Of a stretch of 64,000 bases of DNA, positions 42,051-52,339 are shown in pieces (position 1 is the stretch's first letter; every line of letters begins with the position of its first letter). The notes under the pieces are model-generated. The model worked only from the letters and a program-made list of their open reading frames with translations, was not told where the DNA came from and ran no database searches. Source of the stretch: Metarhizium brunneum (lineage: Eukaryota > Ascomycota > Sordariomycetes > Hypocreales > Clavicipitaceae); assembly GCF_013426205.1 (NCBI RefSeq), contig NC_089423.1:6634001-6698000 (forward strand). Reading direction: 5' to 3'. A program made the translations under genes and the position numbers.

Positions 42051-43366
42051 CCAGACCAGATGCGTACAGAGTACATACACTAACAATAGACGAGTTTTCT
42101 GCCGAGAGACAATGTTAGCGCCCACACCATCACGTCCAAAGTTGACAGGCGAGCAACCGTCGATAAGTTGCCCATCGTCTTCCAATTACCACTTGCAACA
42201 ACGCCGTTCATGGCCTCGTCAGTGCGGAAGTGTGAACGCCCTTCTACGCCGCGCGAAGCTTGCAGCACGAGTTTGGATATTTCTGGTCGTCGACGCCTTC
42301 GATGCTGCCCTAGCACACGGCGGGATGCATTTTGCCTCCCCGACCCCTGCTGAGGCTATTAAGACCTCGATCCGACAGAAGCACGGAGCACGATGTAGGG
42401 CAACAGTGTTAGCAATTTGAGCATCCGAGCGTTGCATCCAGAGGGGAAAGAGTGTGATGTAACACATCCATGCTCCGTACCCAGCCGCCAGTCGTGTGTC
42501 TGCGTGCCCTGCACCAGACTGCATCAAAGGACATGGGCTCTATGCGGCTGGGGAAATCCTCTGGCCGAACGCCATCTGTGCCACGTTGGCTATGTTAAGG
42601 CATTGGCTGCGGGAGCAGCTCGTTGGCGAGCAAGCCACCGTGGTGTGCGCGCACGATGGCTTGAGTCTGGATCATCATCCATTAAACGTGGTGAGTGATG
42701 ACTTATTTTTTTTTTGGCTTGGCCACTTTGAAACCTTTCAAGGGGAATGGGGCGCTAGAGTGCAATTGTGGCGCCATTTCCAGGGCCTGACTGACAATAC
42801 TACTCCGTACTATTTGCTACTTTGCAGACTTTCTTGAAGAGTGGCTGTATCGTCTCAACACTACATGTGGTCGGGTCACGACATATCGTGGTGTTCAACT
42901 CATCGCGGCCATGGTGCTCTGGATCGATAGACCCGATTACGTACTATATCGCGCGTACGAAACTCAGTTACCGTCCAAATTTTGCGCAGTACTATTTGCA
43001 ACTGTCCTGGCAAGAGCTACTATTTAACGTTGGAGCATTCTCCTTCAAACTTTGTTTTAGCGCAGGGCGCTTGACAATGATGCTGGGGCCAGGCACCGCA
43101 CAATAGATCTTGTGGCGCTTGTTGTCGTTGAGCGCCTGGTAACATGGCAGCATTCTCCCAGCAGTCGCTGCCAGGCTTGGCTCACGACATATATGCGATT
43201 TATGCAATACTTATCGGTGTACGAAGTATTAGTTATGTTATACAACTCCCAAACCGGCGCCGCCTACCTGGTTTTGCAGACCGAAACACCCTGGCTCCAC
43301 GATAACGATACCCGCTACGACACGACGTAATCCACAGAGTTGTGATGGAAACACGGGCGCAAGACC

Positions 43367-43462
43367 ATCTCTTTAGATGCGGAAAGGCTCGTGGAGACTC
43401 ACGTACCTAAGAAAGTTTTATGGTAGAAGAGTCTCCACGAGCCATTCCGCATCTAAAGAGAT
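43367..43462. repeat. inverted repeat/hairpin, 34-bp arms with 28-bp loop
   Basis: Left arm 43367-43400 and right arm 43429-43462 are reverse complements with one mismatch (33 of 34). The left arm starts ATCTCTTTAGATGCGGAA and ends GGCTCGTGGAGACTC. The loop is 28 bp. A transcript would fold into a long stem. It could be a foldback/MITE remnant or a small-RNA-type precursor. No flanking target-site duplication was evident to me. Confidence 0.9.
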
Positions 43463-44966
43463 ACCATATGTATGTACTCCGTACATACCAGTACCCTTTT
43501 CCTGTGGTGGGTTTTGCCCCTTGTAACCGGGTGATGGATTCGGCCGTACTGGCATGACTGCACTGACCTGCATCGTTTGGCGTTGGAAGCCATGTCAAAG
43601 TTTAGATGACTGTCCGTTTGTGGCTCCTCTATGACGCTGGCAACAATGATGAAAAGAGCCGAGATCAAAGAATCAAGAGCACAGTGCGACAACACGCTGT
43701 GCAGCCCAACCATTTTGGCCTGCTCTCCCAGGAGCACAAACACGTGCCTAGCATCTCATGCACCGTGCTGTGGGAGCGCCACCACACTAGAACTTTGACG
43801 TGGCCCCGCGCCCGAGTTCGAATACGTACTTATCTGTTAGTCGCGGTGCAATTACTTGGATCTCATTGATGACCCTGCAAGCCCGGATTATGAAGGTTGT
43901 TAGTCAGAAACTGCGAAAAGACTCAGCGCAATATGTGCTCAGACTCATTTGCTCTCGCCAAATACTGCAGGTATTTCTGTCAACTTGTTTCGCTTTGGAC
44001 CTGGGCTGTTTCGTTTTTCATGCTGACTGCGACAACGGCTCGTCTCCCTAGTCGACACGGATTTTTCATGGTTTCAGCCCCCCCCCCCCGTAGATCACAG
44101 ATTTACGTCGGTAGCGGGAAGGGGCTGATGGCACGGTAATGGAACACTGCCTAGCTTGGAAATCACGTAGGCAGATCAGACATGAGCTAATATCTAAGAT
44201 GTTCGACGGCGGGCGGGCCATTTTTTTTTCGGGGCGTTTATTTGCGCAGCAAGGACCGAATCTTCGAACACGTAGACTCACGTGTGGCATTGTCGGTCCA
44301 TTGTGGCTACGGTCGGGCATATCGGAGTGGTGATTCAAGTCCGTCCTTCGAGGTGGCCAAATGTAGTAACGTGATGATTCACATGGGAAATAAGGTGTAA
44401 AGAGGCATAAACACGCAAAACGCCAAACCCAGCGGCATCTACTCTACGGCCTACTAGATACCTAGGTACCTGGTGATTGACGGGAGACGGGCCGATGGCA
44501 CCATTATTAGATCACGTGCGGTGACTATCCACTTGGTTCGCCCGCGAGAGGCAAGAGAACCTTCTCTAGCCATGCTTTTGAGTCAAAATACATGTACGGA
44601 GTAACTCCGGACTTGTTGCATCATAAAAACATTTGAGTTGCTGCCGCCTGCTCTGATGAACGTTACTACTATCTTACAAAGAGGTTTATGTCGACTTGGG
44701 TTTCGCTAGTCGCCTGGATGGCATCCGCCACGACCAGGGTGGCTTCTCCCCCACTGCGAGCGCCTCCAGGGCAACGTGCGTATCTCGCACGCGAAAGAGG
44801 CCGGCAGTGTGGCTTGATGTCTGGTGGTTTCGTGCACGAATGGCCGGGTACCGGACACGGGGCATTGCTATCTGCGTCCATACAGTGGGAGACACAAAGT
44901 ATTCAGCCAGATCAGGTGCCTGGCTATCACGTTCCATGGTAAAATATATCACAATATATTGGTGTA

Positions 44967-44982
44967 TACGGAGTACTCCGTA
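44967..44982. promoter_or_regulatory. second copy of 16-bp palindrome TACGGAGTACTCCGTA
   Basis: Identical to the palindrome at 40126, in the same gene-free interval. See the finding on the dispersed motif. Confidence 0.45.
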
Positions 44983-46615
44983 CTTCTCGGTGGGTTAATT
45001 TATTCTGCCCCAGACTGTGATAGAGAGAGCTGCAGGGCGGTGATGGCGGCATGTGGATGGCCATGGCACGGCGACGGTCAGCCTCAGGCTTTGTCAGCGC
45101 TTCTGGTAATCCAATTGTCCCCATCGAAGTGTGCCTGTTCTGTCAACCCCGGAAGCAGGGAAGACTGAACGGTGCTAGGCCTGGGTGGGGGGGGGGGCAA
45201 CAAGTCAGGCCAGGACAAGACAAGATGCACGACCTCACAACCTTGGAATCCACGCAAGGCCAGGACAAGGCTCCAAGCCCACAATGTGAAGGGTGCACTC
45301 CGTTTGGCACTCCGTAGTGGTGTGTGAGATGGGAAGCGGCGTGCAAGCGTGGTCGAGGCGTGCAGTGGGAGGCGTGCGGGCTGCGAGAGGCGTGCGGCAT
45401 GCGGCATGCAGTATATGCGGCGTGGGCTCTGCTTCAACGTCAGTATGTGCTGCGTGCTGCGTGCTCCATGCTGTGCTCTGGGTGCTGATACAATGTCTGG
45501 TGCACGACGTGCGGCCTTGGCTTGCAGCCGCTGGTGATGTACGGAATACCCAGGCAGAGCTGCTCAGTATTTACAGCCACACTCGAGCGCTCGATGCACT
45601 TGATGCGCTCGATGCACGAGGCAGCCCAGGTACGCGGTTCTAGAGATGCCTGGTACGTACTTAGGTTGAAGCGCTTTGAATGCCCAGGCACGTTGACGCT
45701 CTGGCGTGCTCGATGTGTTCGCAGGTATGCTAGGTACTACTAGGTACGGAGTAGTAGGTACCTAATGTATTAGCCGGAAACCATGGCCCGTGGCCCGCAG
45801 CCCGAAGCCCGTAGCTCGTCGCCCTGAAGTGTCGCTGGCCGGCTCGCCCCAGCCCATCCCAGGTGCCGTCCCCTAGGTCTGCCTGCCTCTCCACGTCCTT
45901 GGTACAAATGGTACATACTGCTAGTACTAGTATTAATGCTTCCATTATGTATGTATGTGCCCACGCTAACCCGCCGCAAACCAGATGCAGAGTGCAAGGG
46001 TGGCCCCGCTCGCTTCGCCACGGCACGCCGGCGTGGGTCTAGCGCCAGTGCGCCCGTTCCCTCCCATTTTCATGGGTAAGGTAAGTTTGACAGCCAGCTG
46101 TGCAGGTCCTTCCTCCACCAACCCAACAGCCTCTCCCCAATTGTCCGTTTTCCTTTCCTCCTCCTTCCCCCAAAGCGTCTTCAATCTGGATACGGGCTTC
46201 GCTGGACCAGGACATCATCGAGTCCCTTTGCCATCTCGGGCCAGACCGTCCCTGACGCACTCAATCTCTTTTGTCAGTCACTGCGGCACCGAGTCCTCTG
46301 CCGCCGTTCCTTTTACCCAGACGGGTTGTTTGGGGATCCAGCTCGTGACGAAAAACGTGGGCTCAACCCAGTCCATGCGCTAGGTGCCCATTGCCCATCC
46401 GAACTTGACCACGGGTCTTGGAGTTGATCTTGCCCTGCACCCCGACATCTCATCGCACATCGCACATCGCACAACAAAGCCTCCTTTGGCTTTTTGCGAG
46501 AGACTCCGACTTCTTCTGCTCGCCCATTGTCGTTGTATTTTTTATACCCTTGCGCGGTTTGGACGACGCCGCATAGCGCCAAGCCGGCATCGTCAATCTT
46601 TGACATTTTGTCGCC

Positions 46616-49600
46616 ATGGCCAACCACCATCCTTCTCCCACAATGATGCAGCTGCAGCAACAGCAGCAGCAGCAGCAGCATCACCAGGCCCCGGTGGCAC
46701 CGCCTCAGAGCGTCCCGCCGGGTCACTTTGCGCCGTCGAATCAGATTGCTGCTATGAACGAGGCAGTCTGGCTGCAGATTGGTAAGTTTGTCCCCTGCGC
46801 CTCTTGAGAGATGCCGCGCCCGTCTTTGTGGCAACCAGACAGGTTGACAATCACCTCAGGGAGCGTCTCAGAGTTGCTGCGCGTTCCGGACGAGGCCATG
46901 CATGCCTACGAGCGAGCCCTGCAGGCCAACACAAACTCAACGGCCGCCATGAATGCCATCGGCATGCTTCTCAAAGGTCGCGAGGCCTTCGACAAGGCCC
47001 TTGAGTTCTTCCGCGCCATTGTGCAGCTGGAACAGAACAATGGCGAAGCTTGGGGCAATCTAGGTACGTCATTTGTGTATTGCTGGATGCAATTATTGGG
47101 ATCGCGCTAACAGGCGGATAGGCCACTGTTACCTTATGACGGAAAACCTTCAAAAGGCCTATGACGCTTACCAGCAAGCCCTTGTCAACCTTCGGGATCC
47201 AAAGGTTAGTTTTTTTTTTTAGCGGGATCATGAGTACAGCCCCAACAACGGGAATAACGGTTCTAATATTCTGTAACGCAGGACCCTATGCTTTGGTATG
47301 GCATCGGTATCCTTTATGATCGCTACGGCAGCTACGATTATGCCGAGGAGGCCTTTTCTCAGGTTATGCAGATCCAACCCGATTTTGAGAAGGCCAATGA
47401 AATTTACTTTCGCCTTGGTATCATATACAAACAGCAGTCAAAATTCAATCAAAGTCTTGATGTATGTGACGAAGCATTGTGGTGAAGACACCATTTGTCG
47501 GTTAGCTAACACAGTTTGTCAATAGTGCTTCAAGTACATTGTCAATTCGCCTCCCGGCCCCTTGACGCAGGAGGACATTTGGTTCCAGATTGGCCACGTT
47601 CACGAGCAACAAAAAGACGTATGTGCTGTGTTTCCTCCCGTCGAGTCACCGACTGATCGGCTACTAACATGCTTCTAGTTCGACAGCGCTAAAGCGGCTT
47701 ATCAGCGCGTCCTCGACCACTCTCCCAACCACGCCAAGGTTCTGCAGCAACTTGGTTGGCTACATCACCAGCAAAACACCTCGTATGAGACTCAAGACCG
47801 GGCTATCCAGTATCTGGAGAAGTCCGTCTCGGCCGGTAAGATTGTGTTCATGACATACGGCGCTCACGTAAACCTGACATCACATTCCAGATAATCAAGA
47901 TGCCCAAAGCTGGTATCTGTTGGGTCGTTGCTACATGGCCCAACAGAAATATCCCAAGGCTTACGAAGCGTACCAGCAGGCCGTGTACCGTGATGGAAAG
48001 AACCCGACTTTTTGGTGCTCTATTGGTGTCTTGTATTATCAGATCAATCAGTACCGCGATGCGCTCGACGCCTACTCCCGTGCCATCCGCCTCAATCCTT
48101 ACATTTCGGAGGTCTGGTATGACCTGGGCACTCTGGTATGTTTTGATGGGTTTATTTATCCCTTGCTCTGCCACCATTGGAAATAGTAGCTGACCCGGGT
48201 CCAGTATGAATCTTGCAATAACCAAATTGCCGACGCTCTGGACGCCTATCAAAGAGCCGCAGAGCTTGACCCTGGCAACCCACACATCAAGGCCCGCTTA
48301 CAGCTCCTCCGGTCCGGCGGCGGCAACGGCAGCGGGCAGGCTCCGGCACCTCAACCGGCAGATGTGCACCCTCAAGCGTATCAAGCTGCCGGCCCGTCCG
48401 GCCCAGTTGGACCACAATGGGGTGGCTCAGCGCAACAGCCTCCCGCTGGTGGTCCTCCCCCAGCGCCTGCTGGCGCCGGTGATAACTGGGCTGGCAGACT
48501 TTCCAATGTCAACCCACCACCACAACCCCCGAATCCATATGAGAACCGAGGAGAGCCTTTTAGAGGGCCTCCCCCACCGCCTCAACGCCAGCCCAGTCCT
48601 CAACAGGACCAGCAGATGCGACAAGGAGGATATTCTGAGCCCCGGGGTCCTGCTCCCCCGGGCCCATCCCGCCGCGGACCTTCACCAGCACCTGGCGGCC
48701 ATCAGTACGGGCAGCCTCCTCCTCCTCCATCGCAGGGTCCAAATCCTGCTGATCGACGAGTTGCCAATCCCAATTGGGGAGGCCCTCCTCCGTCCTCTGT
48801 GGGCCCTCCATCAAATAGTGCCAACGGAGCCAATGCGCCCTCCAACGGAGCCGCTCCTTTCAGACCAACCAGCAGTCCCCGAGGCGAGGTTAGACCGCAC
48901 GACAATCGGATGCCATCTCCCAAGACGGCTTACCCTCAGCACCCGGGGGCTTCGAGCTACGCTCCTCACCATCCCGAGGGCCCCCCTCCAAGTGCTTCTG
49001 AAAATGGCCCGCCCCCTCCCGGCGCTGGTCCTGATGCCGCTGTCCAGCGTCCTGACGACCGCCCTCCGTCTGTCGGACCCAAGCGCATGCGTGAGTGGGA
49101 GGAAGAGTCCGTTGCCAAGAAGCAAGCCAACGAGGAGAATCGCGCTCGTCTGGACGACATGAGACACCGGCGACCCTCGACCCCTCCCCGTGACGCCTAT
49201 CGACGCAATTCTAATGAAGTCCGCCGCTCGGATGAACAGCGTCGCCCGGACGAGCCTAAGAAAGAGGAGGCTCGTCCTCAAAGTGACAGCTACCATCCTT
49301 CTGAGGCTGCTCACCACCCCCAGAACCACTCCATCAGCTCAAACCAGCTTCCACCCATGCAGCCGGGTAACGTCCCCCCCGGCGGTCCTCAGGATAAGAC
49401 ACAGCCTGGCCCACCCCCCAAGGAGGAACGCCCAGCTTCAGAGCAAGCTCCTACTGCTGTTGCTCCAATATCTGCGGAACCTGAGCGAGCCGCGAGAAAG
49501 ATGGATGTCGATGAAGACTACGACGATAGCCCCGAAGAGGATAAGAAGACTGGCATCGTCGCCAATGGATCTGGCCCTTCGTCAGGGTCTAGTGATGCTA

Positions 49601-49665
49601 AGGCCACGTCACCGGCGAGTGCAGGGGTTAATGGCACATCTGGTGCCGCTACTAAAACGGAGTAA
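46616..49665 (+). CDS. ssn6: TPR general transcriptional corepressor Ssn6/Cyc8, 862 aa
   Basis: This is the partner of Tup1-type WD40 corepressors, recruited by DNA-binding repressors in the nucleus. Eight exons: 46616-46781, 46860-47063, 47122-47204, 47282-47461, 47526-47618, 47679-47835, 47891-48135 and 48205-49665; the frame is conserved at every junction. The N-terminus has a short polyglutamine run after MMQL. Residues about 45-410 form tandem TPRs (AWGNLGHCYLMTENLQKAY, DPMLWYGIGILYDRYGSYDYA, AQSWYLLGRCYMAQQKYPKAY, TFWCSIGVLYYQINQYRDAL, VWYDLGTL). The second half is a disordered Pro/Gly/Ser/Asn-rich tail with a charged segment (KRMREWEEESVAKKQ) and the acidic motif MDVDEDYDDSPEEDKK, both recurrent in fungal homologues. 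Intron density is high in the TPR part only. Start choice is supported by ACGCCATGG-like context and in-frame TPR splicing. Confidence 0.94.
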
Positions 49666-50359
49666 AGTGTGATTTTTTTCCCCCTTTGGTTTTTGTCTGG
49701 GGGCGGTTCAAGAGTATTTTAATGAGCTCTCTGAAAGTTATGTGGCAGTTCCATTTCATGTTTTTTTGCGAAGTGTATACCACCGGGGACTACCCGGACT
49801 TGTTTTTTCAATTTCCTTTGTCTTTGGGGGATGGATGCTTGGGGCTTGAATGGCAAATGGTGGACGGGTGCAGCGGGGATTTCATGGTTCTTTCTTGGCT
49901 ACGAAAAAGTCGTAAGCGAACGATATCCGTACTATGAGTAGTAGCCTCTCCAAGTAAGTAGTAGTATCTGCACAGTGAATCAAATTGATAGTTTTATAAA
50001 CAATCAATTGCATGCCTTGAAATGTCTAGCCTGCCACGTCTCCACAGGGCGGCACCGTGTCCAGCCAGATGACAAGGTGAGATGATCACGTGAGACCATT
50101 GTATTTTTTGCTTTCTGGCTCTGTCAAAGACCTTGGTGAAGACAACCCTGGTGGAGACTTAGCCCAGGTGCCACAATAGGATTAGCGGTGCCTGCACGAG
50201 CCACAACTCGCACGCTGGCCCGACGTCTGCCCACAGGTCCTCGCTTAAAATTTCGCCCACAAATTTTGTAGAAAAACCCTCCTACTCTTTGGTCTTCTTC
50301 TCGTCACGCAGGCCTCGTCAACTTCTTTACTAACCCCAAACCACACCCAGCCCGCCAAA
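49666..50359. other. intergenic region: ssn6 3' UTR and RPL3 promoter
   Basis: About 0.7 kb with no gene. The left side is T-rich (3' UTR). The right side, just before the uL3 start, is pyrimidine-rich (CTCCTACTCTTTGGTCTTC), as in many fungal ribosomal-protein promoters. Confidence 0.55.
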
Positions 50360-51863
50360 ATGAGTGTAAGATGCCATGACAACGAAAAGAAGACAAGATC
50401 TTAAGATTAATTCGATCGACAAATGCTAATTTATTTAAATGAATAGCACCGCAAGTTCGAGGCTCCCCGCCACGGCTCCCTGGCTTTCCTGCCCAGGAAG
50501 CGTGCCGCCCGTCACCGTGGCAAGGTCAAGTCGTAAGTTTTTATTTTCGGGTTTGCCCGCAAGAGCATCACCAGCTTCACAAAACTCAGTAAAGAATGAG
50601 ACTTGCTAACCAATTGCCTATGCATTCCACAGCTTCCCCAAGGATGACCCCAAGAAGCCCGTGCACCTGACCGCCGCCATGGGCTACAAGGCCGGCATGA
50701 CCACGATCGTTCGTGACCTCGACCGACCCGGCGCGAAGGCCAACAAGAAGGAGGTCGTGGAGGCCGTCACGGTCGTCGATACACCACCAGTACGAACAAC
50801 TCAGCCCGCTTGGCATCTGAGCCTATGGCTAACATCTTTTTCTCATCTAGATGATCGTTGTTGGTCTCGTTGGTTACATCGAAACCCCCCGCGGCTTGCG
50901 CTCCCTCACCACCGTGTGGGCTGAGCACTTGTCCGACGAGGTCAAGCGCCGCTTCTACAAGAACTGGTACAAGAGCAAGAAGAAGGCCTTCACCAAGTAC
51001 GCCAAGAAGCACAGCGAGTCGAGCGGCGCCAGCATCACCCGCGAGCTCGAGCGCATCAAGAAGTACTGCACCGTCGTGCGAGTCCTCGCCCACACCCAGA
51101 TCCGCAAGACGCCCCTCAAGCAGAAGAAGGCCCACCTCATGGAGATCCAGATCAACGGCGGCAGCGTCGCCGACAAGGTCTCCTTTGGCCAGGACCTCTT
51201 CGAGAAGCCCGTCTCCATTGACACCATCTTTGAGCAGGACGAGATGATCGACGTCATCGCCGTCACCAAGGGCCACGGCTTCAACGGCGTTACTGCCCGT
51301 TGGGGCACCAAGAAGCTTCCCCGAAAGACGCACAAGGGTCTGCGAAAGGTTGCTTGTATCGGTGCCTGGCATCCTTCCCACGTCCAGTGGACCGTTGCCC
51401 GTGCTGGTCAGATGGGATACCACCACCGTACCTCGGTCAACCACAAGGTTTACCGCATTGGCAAGGGTGACGCCGAGGACAGCGCCTCGACCGAGATTGA
51501 CGTGACCAAGAAGAAGATTACTCCGTATGTTCCAGCCCCCCGCCTTTCGCCTTGAGGCAAAATCATTTAGCTGCCCGTGCTTTATACTGATGCAAGATTT
51601 TCTCTTCTAGTCTGGGTGGTTTCGTTCGCTATGGTGAGGTCAACAACGACTTCGTCATGGTCAAGGGCTCCATCCCTGGTGTCAAGAAGCGTGTCATGAC
51701 TCTCCGCAAGTCCATGTTCACCCACACATCCCGCCGTGCCCTCGAGAAGATCAACCTCAAATGGATCGATACCTCCTCCGAGTTCGGTCACGGTGCTTTC
51801 CAGACCCCCGCAGAGAAGAAGCAGTATCAGGGTACCCTCAAGAAGGATCTGGCCTCCGCATAA
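50360..51863 (+). CDS. RPL3: 60S ribosomal protein L3 (uL3), 391 aa
   Basis: This is an essential protein of the cytosolic 60S subunit that reaches the peptidyl-transferase centre. Five exons: 50360-50365 (only ATG AGT), 50447-50532, 50633-50789, 50851-51524 and 51611-51863; all joins are in frame. The N-terminus [20 protein letters not shown] is the universal eukaryotic uL3 start and confirms the 6-nt first exon. Further motifs are [47 protein letters not shown] and [24 protein letters not shown]; the last is the region near the tryptophan finger and the methylated histidine. The C-terminus is KKDLASA. Strong, codon-biased coding sequence (C-ending codons) fits high expression. Confidence 0.97.
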
Positions 51864-52339
51864 ATCTGCGGATAGTCGTGTTTTCCTTCCTTATGTGTAT
51901 GTCTCGGCCATTTGCAACGGTGTCGAAGGGTTGGTTTTTAAAAAGCCTTGCTGGAAGCTGGGTTTGGTTTCATAATGGGATGAATCAGTAAAAGGCCTAG
52001 CTAAACAGACGTATGAAAAATCGAAACGAGATTCCCAATGACTAAAACGTTTTATGACAGGCAAGATATGAACAAATTATTGTGAATTGTCTAATGGGTT
52101 TAATTAAATCCGGCGTGGCTACTAAATCCCGTCTAAAACGCCATTGCCAAACCATGCCTACCCATGTCTACTCATATCAGAACCCACCATTTCCCCAATT
52201 CCAAGCGCTGTACGGGTCATTTGGCACCAAGTTGAAAAGCACTAGGAGATTCAGAATCAGCGATGTGTTGGGTAGATAACGGTCCGGTACAGAGCGTGTT
52301 TATCAAGTAGCACTAAAGCTGCCAAAAAAAAAAGGATGT
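51864..52339. other. convergent intergenic region between RPL3 and Zn2Cys6 gene
   Basis: AT-rich 3' UTR material for two facing genes, with no gene evident. On the reverse strand a poly-T tract ending in GGCAG at about 52310-52322 could serve as a 3' splice site for an extra terminal exon of the Zn2Cys6 gene. Confidence 0.5.

Larger units (their letters stand above)
39339..46615. other. 7.3-kb interval without a supportable gene
   Basis: This is the longest gap in the window. Reading frames up to about 147 codons occur on both strands but are isolated, lack domains and lack consistent splice sites. What it does contain: a 34-bp inverted repeat (43367-43462), six TACGGAGTA-motif sites (two of them 16-bp perfect palindromes at 40126 and 44967), CCTAGGTACC-type strings, a CCCAAACA repeat (42013-42050), G- and C-homopolymer runs, and at the right end the leader of the Ssn6 gene. 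It may hold non-coding RNA or decayed elements that I cannot recognise. Confidence 0.5.

Noticed and set aside
40312..42420. Forward frames of 120-147 codons in the gene desert
   Set aside because: Isolated, no homologous features, and the codon pattern is unlike neighbouring genes.
50767..51444. Reverse frame of 225 codons
   Set aside because: It is antisense to ribosomal protein uL3 and arises from its strong codon bias.
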